A stretch of 64,000 nucleotides of DNA from Pyrinomonadaceae bacterium (GTDB lineage Bacteria > Acidobacteriota > Blastocatellia > Pyrinomonadales > Pyrinomonadaceae), in NCBI GenBank assembly GCA_019694395.1, contig JAIBCC010000007.1, forward strand, positions 62,001 through 126,000, given 5' to 3'. Positions 43,296 through 51,177 of the stretch are shown here, piece by piece. The notes under the pieces are model-generated. The model was not told where the DNA came from and ran no database searches. It saw only the letters and a list, made by a program, of their open reading frames with translations. Numbering within the stretch: position 1 is the stretch's first letter; every line of letters starts with the position of its first letter. The position numbers and the translations under genes are program-made.

Positions 43296-44059
43296 ATTGC
43301 CCCTTCAATCGGACTTGAAGCACTGGCATAAAGCCGTTTTGGCATTCTGCCGGAAAGATAAGCCAACCGTCCGGCTTGAACGGCAAATTTCATTGCAGTT
43401 GCCATTTGTTCAGCATTTTTTGATTCAGCAATTGCTGTGTTCATCAAAATCGCATCTGCACCAAGCTCCATTGCGATCGCGGCATCGCTTGGCACACCGA
43501 CTCCGGCATCAACAATTATCGTTGCCTCAGGTAATTGCTCCCGCATTATGCGAAGATTTGAAGGATTTTGCACGCCCATCCCGGAGCCAATCGGTGCTGC
43601 GAGCGGCATTACAGCGGGACAACCTGCATCCAATAATTTTTTTGCCATTATCAAATCATCAGAAAAATACGGTAAAACGATAAAACCTTCTTTGACAAGC
43701 ACTTTTGCGGCTTCCAAGGTCTGTTCATTGTCAGGTAAAAGAGTAACTGGATCACCAATTACCTCGAGTTTTATCCAATCCGTTTCCAATGCTTCTCTTG
43801 CTAATCGGGCTGTCCGAATCGCGTGGTCGGCATCATAACACCCCGCTGTATTAGGCAAAATTTGCATTTCAGGTGCAAGGTAATCCAAAAAAGATTCGGT
43901 TTTTCGGTCAAGCGGCACACGATTAACGGCAACAGTTACCATTTCTGCCCCTGATGCCTTGTGAGCTGCCTGCATTTCCGGGAAACCACGATACTTTCCG
44001 GTTCCAATAATTAAACGTGAATTAAAAGTTTTTCCCGCCAGGGTAAATAAATCTGTCAT
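43289..44059 (-). CDS. thiG: Thiazole synthase ThiG
   Basis: A 256-residue TIM-barrel enzyme that makes the thiazole phosphate of thiamine from deoxyxylulose 5-phosphate, dehydroglycine and ThiS thiocarboxylate. [10 protein letters not shown] and the Schiff-base lysine K97 in WIKLEVIGD are conserved, as are [15 protein letters not shown] and VDAGVG. The start at 44059 ([10 protein letters not shown]) is preferred to an ATG-like frame 15 bp earlier. A heptamer tract covers the region just upstream and there is no clear ribosome-binding site. ThiS is encoded upstream, past a terminator-like hairpin. Confidence 0.95.
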   Translation of the reverse strand: MTDLFTLAGKTFNSRLIIGTGKYRGFPEMQAAHKASGAEMVTVAVNRVPLDRKTESFLDYLAPEMQILPNTAGCYDADHAIRTARLAREALETDWIKLEVIGDPVTLLPDNEQTLEAAKVLVKEGFIVLPYFSDDLIMAKKLLDAGCPAVMPLAAPIGSGMGVQNPSNLRIMREQLPEATIIVDAGVGVPSDAAIAMELGADAILMNTAIAESKNAEQMATAMKFAVQAGRLAYLSGRMPKRLYASASSPIEGAIK

Positions 44060-44066
44060 AAAAATA

Positions 44067-44115
44067 AGTCTCAAGTTTCAAGTTTCAAGTCTCAAGTCCA
44101 AAGTCCTTAAACTCG
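44067..44115. repeat. Heptamer tract (AAGTYTC) upstream of thiG
   Basis: AAGTCTC, AAGTTTC, AAGTTTC, AAGTCTC, AAGTCCA, AAGTCCT and a final degenerate TAAACTC keep 7-bp register. The tract begins 7 bp from the thiG start codon. Confidence 0.78.
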
Positions 44116-44160
44116 AAATGATACTTTGAATTTACAACTTTTTCCCACGCAAAACAAAAA

Positions 44161-44183
44161 GGATAAAGAAAAATTCCTTATCC
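44161..44183 (-). terminator. Terminator-like hairpin between thiS and thiG
   Basis: On the minus strand GGATAAGGAA (44183-44174) pairs with TTCTTTATCC (44170-44161), with one G-T wobble, over a 3-nt loop, then TTTTTGTTTT. It could stop most thiS transcripts before thiG or act as an attenuator. Confidence 0.65.
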
Positions 44184-44218
44184 ATTTGCCTTTTTACTTT
44201 TGCCTTTTTACTTCTTTA
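44184..44218. repeat. Heptamer tract (TTTTTAC/TTTTGCC) after thiS
   Basis: ATTTGCC, TTTTTAC, TTTTGCC, TTTTTAC and TTCTTTA in 7-bp register. The last unit overlaps the thiS stop codon. Confidence 0.72.
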
Positions 44219-44416
44219 GCCGCCGCCGACGAAATGAACTATTTCGATTTTGTCATCATCTTTTACCTTGATTGATTTCCAATCTTTTTTTCTGACAACT
44301 TCTTTGTTTAGTTCAATTGCTATTCTTTCCCGGGGCAGCGAAAAAAAATCAAGTAACTCAATTAAATTTAAATCACGGTTTATTTCCTTAATTTCGCCAT
44401 TTAGAAAAATCTGCAT
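44216..44416 (-). CDS. thiS: Sulphur carrier protein ThiS
   Basis: A 66-residue ubiquitin-like sulphur carrier for the thiazole step of thiamine synthesis. QIFLNGEIKE at the start and the C-terminal VGGG, where the terminal Gly is activated and thiocarboxylated, define the family. Its start is 3 bp after the stop of the upstream GFNTDV-type gene, so the two form one transcript. thiG lies 157 bp downstream past a terminator hairpin and a heptamer tract. ThiF, ThiO and other partners are not in the window. Confidence 0.9.
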   Translation of the reverse strand: MQIFLNGEIKEINRDLNLIELLDFFSLPRERIAIELNKEVVRKKDWKSIKVKDDDKIEIVHFVGGG

Positions 44417-44419
44417 ACA

Positions 44420-45415
44420 TCAAATTGGTTGAATAACTCTTCTGATTTCGGCTTCATCACCGTTAACCATTGCCTTAAATAAAACAGCAGCTCTGCCTCT
44501 TGAAAATTGTGGCACCTGGAGGTTGATTATTGCAACCCCGCTACTATCGGTTTTGGTATGAAAAATTAAAGGACGAAAGCTGGAACCGAGAACTTTGACC
44601 ATTACATTTGCCCCAATCAAGGTATTTTCGGATTTGCCGCGACTTACTAAAATACTAACTGTTTTTGCCTCCCCGCTGCGAAACTCAACCTCATTCATCA
44701 ATTGAACCAAAAGTTTATTTTCGTCAATCTTTTCATCTTCAAAGAAATCGGTAACAACCTCAACAGCTTCGTCAGGAATTACAATAACTTCTTGCAAATT
44801 CTGCGTATCGTTAATATTTTCTATTTCATCGAAAATCAGATCGGCATCAGTAATTTCAATCGGTGCATCAATTATTTCAATTGGCTGAACAGGTTTATTT
44901 AATTGAGGCAGTTCAATTGAAGGCTTTTTGATCGGTTCAAAAAATTGAGGCTCTTCCTGTAAAAATCTCGGGATTGGTGTGAATTCAACTGATTGTTCTT
45001 TTTGGGGCGGAGTATTATTGGTAACAATCGGCGTTAAATTATTTGAAACGGTCGGGTTTATAGGGGCAATATTTCCATTTGATTCGGCTTTCGGTTGAAT
45101 TTCAATTGCCTTGTCAACAACTACTGCTTTATTTGCAGCCGGTTGCTTATTATTCATCCGCTTTAAATCTTCGATTCTTCCAGCCTTGATTGCCGCACAA
45201 ATCAATTTATGCTGACGATTCAGACGTTCGGAAAGTTCTTTTTCATCGAACTTACCTAACAGTAAATCATTGTAAGGCGAACGCTTACTGGCAAGAATTG
45301 TCCCACGATTATACACCAAAGACAAAATCAAGGGCGTATCCAACCCCTTATCTTCGGTCTGGACGTGATAGGTCACTCCATTATATTCAACGTCTGTGTT
45401 AAAGCCGGTAATCAC
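44420..45415 (-). CDS. GFNTDV-type protein of unknown function
   Basis: A 331-residue protein without a signal peptide. The N-terminal domain (MITGFNTDVEYNG, VQTEDKG, ILASKRSPYNDLL) matches a conserved Acidobacteriota-type family of unknown function. Residues about 95-215 are a Pro/Ile/Glu/Asn-rich low-complexity linker. The C-terminal domain (about 230-331) is a beta-sandwich with VSILVSRGKSEN and GVAIINLQVP that looks like a carboxypeptidase-regulatory or Ig-like fold. It is the first gene of the unit that includes thiS. It lies 3 bp upstream of thiS and faces the nuo promoter. Function unknown. Confidence 0.65.
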   Translation of the reverse strand: MITGFNTDVEYNGVTYHVQTEDKGLDTPLILSLVYNRGTILASKRSPYNDLLLGKFDEKELSERLNRQHKLICAAIKAGRIEDLKRMNNKQPAANKAVVVDKAIEIQPKAESNGNIAPINPTVSNNLTPIVTNNTPPQKEQSVEFTPIPRFLQEEPQFFEPIKKPSIELPQLNKPVQPIEIIDAPIEITDADLIFDEIENINDTQNLQEVIVIPDEAVEVVTDFFEDEKIDENKLLVQLMNEVEFRSGEAKTVSILVSRGKSENTLIGANVMVKVLGSSFRPLIFHTKTDSSGVAIINLQVPQFSRGRAAVLFKAMVNGDEAEIRRVIQPI

Positions 45416-45549
45416 TTCAAATAAATTAAAATTGGCGTGAAATGGATGGTAGTTTTACGCAAATAGCGTCATTAACCAAAGTATCATAAGCAGAAAGGAC
45501 TGGTCAACGAATATTTTAATCTTGAAATAAAAGTAAGAAGTCGGTTGCC

Positions 45550-45578
45550 TTGACACTAAAAGTTGCATAACTTACGAT
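45550..45578 (+). promoter_or_regulatory. Promoter of the nuo operon
   Basis: TTGACA (45550-45555) and TACGAT (45573-45578) are exactly 17 bp apart. The expected start near 45585 gives a leader of about 90 nt before nuoA. The upstream part of the 247-bp gap (45416-45549) holds no clear gene; it faces the divergent GFNTDV-type gene and should contain that promoter. Confidence 0.75.
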
Positions 45579-45674
45579 TAACTTGTTAAAAAATTCTCAA
45601 GCTTAGATAGTAATGGGAATGCTCCATCTTTATAGTAATTTTGAAAAAATCAAAAGGAATTATTGGGGAATTCA

Positions 45675-46166
45675 ATGAATGGATTTAACTTAATGGATTA
45701 TGCGCCGATTTTGGTGATGTTTATTGTGGCATTTGGTTTTGCCGCCAGTCAGGTAGTTGTGACACAACTGATTGGTCCCAAAAAGAAAACAGCCACCAAA
45801 TTAATGCCATATGAGTGCGGTAAAGATCCTGTCGGCTCTGCCCGTGACCGCTTTTCGATTAAATTTTATAATGTTGCGGTAGTTTTTTTATTGTTTGATA
45901 TTGAAGTCCTGTTCATGGTTCCTTTTGCGGTCGCTTTCAAGGCTTTGTTTAAGGAAAATGTTACTTACGGAACAATTGCCTTCGTAGAAATAATTGTTTT
46001 TATAGCCACTTTGGTAATCGGACTGATTTACGCTTGGAAAAAAGGAACATTCGATTGGAATGTCCAAGCTCGTGCCGAGGCTAAAGCAGAAGCTAAAGCG
46101 CTGAAAGAAAAGAAATTGCAGAGAGTTGAAGAATTAAAACGCGGGGAAATAAAAATTGCCGCCTAA
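45675..46166 (+). CDS. nuoA: NADH-quinone oxidoreductase subunit A
   Basis: A 163-residue membrane subunit with three hydrophobic segments. YECGKDPVGSARDRFSIKFYNVAVVFLLFDIE, here seen in parts, is the NuoA signature with the Cys and Asp/Glu that form the quinone-site TMH1-2 loop. The start at 45675 has GGGG 6-9 nt upstream; a TTG frame begins 12 bp earlier. The C-terminus has an extra Lys/Ala/Glu-rich tail of about 35 residues (RAEAKAEAKALKEKK) that most NuoA lack. It is the first gene of the operon. Confidence 0.93.
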   Translation: MNGFNLMDYAPILVMFIVAFGFAASQVVVTQLIGPKKKTATKLMPYECGKDPVGSARDRFSIKFYNVAVVFLLFDIEVLFMVPFAVAFKALFKENVTYGTIAFVEIIVFIATLVIGLIYAWKKGTFDWNVQARAEAKAEAKALKEKKLQRVEELKRGEIKIAA

Positions 46167-46183
46167 AAAATTTGGAGTGATCA

Positions 46184-46831
46184 ATGGGTTTAGAAAATAA
46201 CATTTGGGAATCGTTACCTGATATTGTCACAGTAAAGCTTGATGCTGTAGTCAACTGGGCAAGAAAATCTTCAATTTGGCCAGCTACTTTTGGATTGGCT
46301 TGCTGTGCAATCGAAATGATGAATTCAGTTTCAGCACGAAATGATCTTTCCAGATTTGGAGCAGAAACTTTTCGTGCTTCCCCGCGTCAGGCAGATGTGA
46401 TGATTGTTTCCGGTCGTGTTTCTCGGAAAATGGCTCCCGTGCTTCGCCGTATTTACGACCAAATGCCTGAGCCTAAATGGGTTATTTCGATGGGTGCATG
46501 CGCAACATCCGGTGGTGTTTTTGATAACTATGCCATCGTTCAGGGTGTTGATAAGGTTGTTCCGGTTGATATTTACATTCCCGGTTGTCCCCCCCGTCCG
46601 GAAATGCTGGTTCACGCCATTATGATGTTGCAGGAAAAAATTATGAAGGATTCGGTGAAAGATCGACGTGATACTTTCGAAAAAGAATCGCGCCAATCCA
46701 TCGTTCCAGGAACTTTGCCTGTCACTGAAGGGACTGCTTTAGAAAAAGAAATTGAAATGGAAGTTGCTGAGAACAAAGTTCCAAAACCATATACTGTTCC
46801 ATCAAAACACGAAAGAAGAAGAAGTTCGTAA
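46184..46831 (+). CDS. nuoB: NADH-quinone oxidoreductase subunit B
   Basis: A 215-residue subunit that binds the N2 [4Fe-4S] cluster at the quinone site. Ligands are C40 and C41 (GLACCAIE), C106 ([10 protein letters not shown]) and C135 (IPGCPPRPE). The fold is complete up to about residue 160, followed by a C-terminal extension of about 50 residues rich in Glu, Lys and Arg. It starts 17 bp after nuoA and is followed 3 bp later by nuoC. Confidence 0.96.
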   Translation: MGLENNIWESLPDIVTVKLDAVVNWARKSSIWPATFGLACCAIEMMNSVSARNDLSRFGAETFRASPRQADVMIVSGRVSRKMAPVLRRIYDQMPEPKWVISMGACATSGGVFDNYAIVQGVDKVVPVDIYIPGCPPRPEMLVHAIMMLQEKIMKDSVKDRRDTFEKESRQSIVPGTLPVTEGTALEKEIEMEVAENKVPKPYTVPSKHERRRSS

Positions 46832-46834
46832 ACT

Positions 46835-47317
46835 ATGAGCACAGAAGCTTTAAACGACTTTGTTAATAAATTAAAAGAAGAAAATTCGGCTTGGGTGGCT
46901 GAGGTTAAAGACGCGCTTGGTGAAATCACAGTTACCGTTCCGCGTGAATCTATCGTTGATGTTTGTAGTTTTTTGAAAACCAAACACAGTTTTGATTTAC
47001 TTGCCGATTTATGCGGGGCGGACAGAGGTGTTGAAGAAGACCCACGCTTTGAGGTCAATTACCATTTATTTTCAACAAAACATCATAACCGTCTGCGTTT
47101 GAAGGTTTTACTTTCCGAGGATGAGCCAAATTTAAATAGTGTCAGCTTTATTTGGAAAACAGCCAACTGGCACGAACGTGAAACTTATGATTTGGTGGGA
47201 ATTATTTTTGAAGGACACCCGGATTTACGCAGAATTTTATTGCCGTCAGACTTTGACGGACACGCATTGAGAAAAGATTATCCATTGCGCGGTTATGAAC
47301 CGTATAGTTTAACCTAA
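46835..47317 (+). CDS. nuoC: NADH-quinone oxidoreductase subunit C (30 kDa)
   Basis: A 160-residue peripheral subunit. FEVNYHLFSTKHHNRLRLKV, SVSFIWKTANWHERETYDLVGIIFEGHPDLRRILLP and the C-terminal HALRKDYPLRGYEP (all seen in pieces) are the NuoC hallmarks. It is not fused to NuoD, unlike in E. coli. It stabilises the quinone-binding module with NuoB and NuoD. It lies 3 bp after nuoB and 6 bp before nuoD. Confidence 0.95.
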   Translation: MSTEALNDFVNKLKEENSAWVAEVKDALGEITVTVPRESIVDVCSFLKTKHSFDLLADLCGADRGVEEDPRFEVNYHLFSTKHHNRLRLKVLLSEDEPNLNSVSFIWKTANWHERETYDLVGIIFEGHPDLRRILLPSDFDGHALRKDYPLRGYEPYSLT

Positions 47318-47323
47318 TTTTTT

Positions 47324-48544
47324 ATGAGCGTTGCTACCGAAAATTTAACAGGTCAGGTTGATATTCTCGATCAACCGCTTGAATCGCAAATGACGATTTC
47401 GATGGGACCGCAACATCCTTCGACTCACGGCGTTTTGCGTCTCGAACTGGTTCTTGATGGTGAATTGGTGGTCAAAACCGTTCCTGATATTGGTTATCTA
47501 CATACAGGAATGGAAAAACTGTTCGAGTATAAAAAATATCAGCAAGGAATTGTCATTACTGACCGAATGGATTACTTGAATCCGTTGGGAAATAATCTGG
47601 CTTATGTAATGGCTGCGGAAAAACTCTTGCAGCTCGAAATCCCTGAACGCGCTCAAGTTATCCGCGTTATGATGTGCGAGTTGCAAAGGATTGCTTCTCA
47701 CATGGTTTGGCTCGGAACGCATTGTCTTGATATTGGGGCGATGTCAGCCTTTTTCTATTGTTTCCGCCAACGTGAAAAGATTTTGAATCTAATTGAAGCA
47801 GTTTCGGGCGGAAGATTAACGCCAAGCTATTTCCGAATCGGCGGTCTGATGATGGACTTACCTGCCGGTTTTGAACGCCGCGTCAAGCAATTTTTAGACG
47901 ATTTTCCTGCGGCTTTAGAAGAATTGACAACTTTAGTTAGTGATAACACTTTATGGCAAAGCCGGACTAAAGGAATTGGAATTATCAGTCCCGAGGATGC
48001 AATTGATTGGGGATTAACCGGACCTTGTTTACGAGGAAGCGGTATTGACCTAGATTTACGCCGTCATAATCCGTATTCAGGTTACGAAACCTACGATTTT
48101 GAAGTATGTGTTGAATTGGATTGCGATGTTTGGGCACGTTTCCGTGTCAGAATGCGCGAAATGTTTGAGTCCTACAAAATCATTAGACAAACCGTTGACC
48201 GTCTAAAACCGGGACCAACTAAAGCAGATGCACCAAAAGTTGTTTTGCCCGATCGTGATGATATGCGGAAACATATGGACTCGCTGATTCACCACTTTTT
48301 GATCGTGGCAGAAGGGTTTAATGTTCCTCCGGGAGAGGTTTATCACGCGATTGAGGCTTCAAAAGGCGAACTCGGCGTTTATATGAAATCGAACGGCGGA
48401 CCCAAACCCGAAAGAGTTCATTTCCGTGGTCCGAGTTTTGTTAACCTTGCCGCCTTGCCCGTGATGGCAGAAGGCGAAATGGTAGCAGACGTTGTAGCTA
48501 TCATTGGTTCGTTGGATATCGTTTTGGGTGAAATTGATAGATAG
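47324..48544 (+). CDS. nuoD: NADH-quinone oxidoreductase subunit D (49 kDa)
   Basis: A 406-residue subunit that forms the quinone pocket with NuoB. MGPQHPSTHGVLRLEL, IGYLHTGMEKL, the DRMDYLNPLGNN segment with the quinone-site residues, and IIGSLDIVLGEIDR at the C-terminus are all standard. The His and Tyr of the quinone head-group site are in STHG and DYLNP. The C-terminus ends 3 bp before the coiled-coil gene that interrupts the usual nuoD-nuoE order. Confidence 0.97.
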   Translation: MSVATENLTGQVDILDQPLESQMTISMGPQHPSTHGVLRLELVLDGELVVKTVPDIGYLHTGMEKLFEYKKYQQGIVITDRMDYLNPLGNNLAYVMAAEKLLQLEIPERAQVIRVMMCELQRIASHMVWLGTHCLDIGAMSAFFYCFRQREKILNLIEAVSGGRLTPSYFRIGGLMMDLPAGFERRVKQFLDDFPAALEELTTLVSDNTLWQSRTKGIGIISPEDAIDWGLTGPCLRGSGIDLDLRRHNPYSGYETYDFEVCVELDCDVWARFRVRMREMFESYKIIRQTVDRLKPGPTKADAPKVVLPDRDDMRKHMDSLIHHFLIVAEGFNVPPGEVYHAIEASKGELGVYMKSNGGPKPERVHFRGPSFVNLAALPVMAEGEMVADVVAIIGSLDIVLGEIDR

Positions 48545-48547
48545 TTA

Positions 48548-49078
48548 ATGGAAGAAGAAAGATTTAAATCTGAAATGATGAGATTAATGGGAACGGTCAT
48601 CAATAAACTTGACCGTTTAGAATCTGATGTTTCAGGTCTTAAATCTGACGTTTCAGGTCTTAAGTCTGATGTTTCTGGTCTTAAATCCGACGTTTCAGAA
48701 CTTAAATCTGATGTTTCTGGTCTTAAATCCGACGTTTCAGAACTTAAATCTGATGTTTCTGGTCTTAAATCCGACGTTTCAGAACTTAAATCTGATGTTT
48801 CTGGTCTTAAGTCTAATGTTTCAGAACTTAAGTCTGATGTTTCAGAACTTAAGTCTGATGTTTCAGAACTTAAGTCTGATGTTTCAGAACTTAAATCTGA
48901 TGTTTCAGAACTTAAATTTGACGTTTCTGAAATCAAATCAGTTCAAAAAGAGCATTCTCAAATTTTACATCGTTTGGAAGCCAAAACAGACAATATTGCA
49001 ACAAAAGTTTTGGAACACGAAATTCGGATAACCAAAGCAGAACAAAATATTGAAGACTTGCGTGGAGGTATCCACTAA
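48548..49078 (+). CDS. Repetitive coiled-coil protein inserted in the nuo operon
   Basis: A 176-residue cytoplasmic protein. Residues 24-128 are fifteen near-identical heptads (LKSDVSE or LKSDVSG), with Leu and Val in the two core positions of a coiled coil. The DNA repeats with a 21-bp period and, in units 4-9, a 42-bp higher-order period (E then G). A helical N-terminus (MEEERFKSEMMRLMGTVINKL) and a non-repeated C-terminal coiled coil (about 129-176) frame it. It is likely to form a long rod or oligomer. It lies between nuoD (3 bp) and nuoE (6 bp). It is not a known complex I subunit, and its role is unknown. Confidence 0.8.
   Translation: MEEERFKSEMMRLMGTVINKLDRLESDVSGLKSDVSGLKSDVSGLKSDVSELKSDVSGLKSDVSELKSDVSGLKSDVSELKSDVSGLKSNVSELKSDVSELKSDVSELKSDVSELKSDVSELKFDVSEIKSVQKEHSQILHRLEAKTDNIATKVLEHEIRITKAEQNIEDLRGGIH
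48617..48931. repeat. Fifteen 21-bp tandem repeats coding heptads
   Basis: Fifteen copies of a 21-bp unit, each coding one heptad. Units 11-14 are almost identical to each other, and units 4-9 alternate in pairs, so the array has expanded by slippage in the recent past. Confidence 0.95.
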
Positions 49079-49084
49079 AAATTT

Positions 49085-49615
49085 ATGGCATCAGCAGTTG
49101 CAACAGATTTTACAAATAAAGTTCTTTTCTCTGACGAAGTTGCGGAGTTTTCGCCCGAAGTCGTCAAAGAAATGGAATCACATTTAACCAAATATCCCCC
49201 CGAAAGAAAGCGTTCGGCTTTGATTCCTTTGCTTTTCGTGATCCAGCGCGAACGCGGATACGTTGACAATCCGGGAGTAAACTTTTTGGCAAAATTTCTC
49301 GGACTGGAAGTGACAGATGTTTGGGAAACTGCAACTTTTTATTCAATGTTCAATCTGAGAAAGATTGGCAAACATCACATCCAAATTTGCAAAACGCTTT
49401 CCTGCAAAATTATGGGCGAACCCGGAATTACCGACCATATTTGTCACAAACTCGGAATTCATCCGGGCGAAACTACTGAAGATGGTAAATTTACCGTTTC
49501 GTTAGTTGAATGTTTGGGAAGTTGCGGAACAGCTCCGATGATGCAAATTGGATTCGATTATTACGAAAATTTGACACCTGAAAAGTGTGACGAAATTTTG
49601 GATAAATTAGATTAA
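49085..49615 (+). CDS. nuoE: NADH-quinone oxidoreductase subunit E (24 kDa)
   Basis: A 176-residue subunit with the N1a [2Fe-2S] cluster. Ligands are CKTLSC (C1-x4-C) and CLGSC (C-x3-C), both present. ATFYSMFNLRKIGKHHIQIC and LGSCGTAPMMQIG are typical. It pairs with NuoF at the NADH site. nuoF is usually next, but here two other genes lie between them. Confidence 0.95.
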   Translation: MASAVATDFTNKVLFSDEVAEFSPEVVKEMESHLTKYPPERKRSALIPLLFVIQRERGYVDNPGVNFLAKFLGLEVTDVWETATFYSMFNLRKIGKHHIQICKTLSCKIMGEPGITDHICHKLGIHPGETTEDGKFTVSLVECLGSCGTAPMMQIGFDYYENLTPEKCDEILDKLD

Positions 49616-49737
49616 TTTGAAAATTTTAATATTTGCTAAAGCCACTTTTACAGGACTTACCGCATCAGATTTGGAAAGCAGTTCCAAAGCCGCATACTCT
49701 CCTCGCGGCAAATAATCCAAATCTATTGAGGTAAATT

Positions 49738-50646
49738 ATGAAAAAAGCGTTTTTAGTTTTAGGTATATTGTTCTTTGTCAATTTGGTTTCTTTCGCGCAA
49801 GAGCGTGCAAATGCTTCGACTTACGGCAGCGGCGAAACAAAAGTAACTTTAGCCACCGGCGATCTGGCTTCGATTGAAGCATCCAGAGATGTAACTGAAG
49901 TTTATTTTCTGGAAGCAACCGTCTTAATGAATATCAAAGCTGATGAATATGTTGCTTCGTTTGGAGTTCAGGGAGATGGCAACACTAGTTTATTAAGTGA
50001 ACAAGCTGTTGATTCTAAAATAGATGCGTTAAAATCTAAATTATCAGTAATTGGTTTGAATGAAACTTTTACTGATTTTATTAACCAAGTTCCTTATTAC
50101 GAATACGATTCAACTGGAAAAACGGCAACCGAAAAGCTGAAAGGTTATAAAACGGCTAAAAATATTCTGATTCGTTTCAAAGATCGTAACGCTTTACGCC
50201 AAATCACGAATTTAGCAAATGCTTCGGGTATTTACGATTTGATCAAAATTGATTTTGTGGTCAATGATTTTGCCAATATCAAAAGCAAAATGATGAGTGA
50301 AGCAGCTAAAATTATTAAAAGTAAAGAGCAGACTTACAGTGTTTTGGGAATTTCTTTGAAACCGGTTGGAGTAGCAGCAGAAAAATTCAGAACTTATTCG
50401 CCTGAAGAACTTTATCAGGATTACACGGCTTACGAATCAGGTTCGGCACAAGGCTATCGGAAAGTAGTTCAAAAAGCCAAAGCTTCAACTTCCTTTTACA
50501 GTGGTTTTGACGGAAAAGACTTTGATTTGACCATTAACCAAAGCACTCTTGAGCCAAACGTTCAAGCCGTTATGTATCTGAAAGTGAAATACTTACCAAC
50601 AGTTACACCAAAAACTGAAGTTAGTAGCGAAACGAAACCTAAATAA
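49738..50646 (+). CDS. SIMPL-domain (DUF541) exported protein
   Basis: A 302-residue exported protein with a signal peptide (about 1-20). The rest matches the SIMPL/DUF541 family in layout: a long alpha/beta region with IKADEYVASFGVQGDG, DSKIDALKSKLSVIGL and SEAAKIIKSKEQTYSVLGI. Bacterial SIMPL proteins are periplasmic and of unclear function. GAGG precedes the ATG. It begins 122 bp after nuoE and is directly followed, with no gap, by the signal-peptidase-like gene. The pair interrupts the normal nuoE-nuoF junction. Confidence 0.72.
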   Translation: MKKAFLVLGILFFVNLVSFAQERANASTYGSGETKVTLATGDLASIEASRDVTEVYFLEATVLMNIKADEYVASFGVQGDGNTSLLSEQAVDSKIDALKSKLSVIGLNETFTDFINQVPYYEYDSTGKTATEKLKGYKTAKNILIRFKDRNALRQITNLANASGIYDLIKIDFVVNDFANIKSKMMSEAAKIIKSKEQTYSVLGISLKPVGVAAEKFRTYSPEELYQDYTAYESGSAQGYRKVVQKAKASTSFYSGFDGKDFDLTINQSTLEPNVQAVMYLKVKYLPTVTPKTEVSSETKPK

Positions 50647-51174
50647 ATGAGATCTTTTGTATTTGGAACAATTTTAGTTTTTTGTTGTTTGGGAATTGGT
50701 TGCGGTTTTCTCTCATTAGGACACGGTGTGGCGGCAGGTGAATCAATGTCGCCAACAATAAAAACAGGCGACCATTTCGGCTATGGGATTTTCAAAACAA
50801 CTGAGACGGAGTTGATTAAAAGATTTGACATTATTGTTTTCAAAGTTTACGCGGGAACCGAAAAACAAATAACTCAAGATACACAATTTGTTTTTCGTGT
50901 TATCGCCCGCGAAGGTGAAAAAGTAGAGTTACGAAAAGGCAAAGTTTTTATAAATGATAAAATAATTGATGAGCCTTTTGAAAAAGTAGAATCGAACGAT
51001 AATTTTGCTCCATTTATAATCCCGAAAGGCGAATATTTTGTTTTAGGAGACAATCGTCCAAACAGTTTCGACAGCAGACTTTGGAAATATAAAACTGTTA
51101 AAAGAACTGACATTATTGGAGTTGTGAGTAACATTATTCGCAAAGAAGATTACGAAAACGGAAAGCGTTGGTAA
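50647..51174 (+). CDS. Signal peptidase I (S26) homologue lacking the catalytic lysine
   Basis: A 175-residue protein with one N-terminal transmembrane segment (about 4-24). The S26 serine is S33 in GESMSPT and the box GDNRPNSFDSR (135-144 or so) is intact. The general-base lysine should stand in the (K)R(V/A)(I/V)G motif. Here that motif reads FRVIA, with Phe83 in place of Lys, and the Gly-x-Pro-Gly-Asp is altered to AREGE. The codon is TTT, so it is not a one-base change from AAA or AAG. The protein is probably inactive, unless another residue serves as base. It follows the SIMPL gene without a gap and nuoF starts 3 bp later. Confidence 0.85.
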   Translation: MRSFVFGTILVFCCLGIGCGFLSLGHGVAAGESMSPTIKTGDHFGYGIFKTTETELIKRFDIIVFKVYAGTEKQITQDTQFVFRVIAREGEKVELRKGKVFINDKIIDEPFEKVESNDNFAPFIIPKGEYFVLGDNRPNSFDSRLWKYKTVKRTDIIGVVSNIIRKEDYENGKRW

Positions 51175-51177
51175 TTT

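Noticed and set aside
43297-43838. Two long plus-strand frames opposite thiG
   Set aside because: thiG is complete and clear; these are shadows.
48418-48936. A 172-codon open frame on the minus strand across the nuoD end and the coiled-coil repeat
   Set aside because: It is the mirror of the 21-bp repeat; one stop-free unit makes any number of stop-free units. The plus-strand frame has the operon context and a sensible coiled coil.
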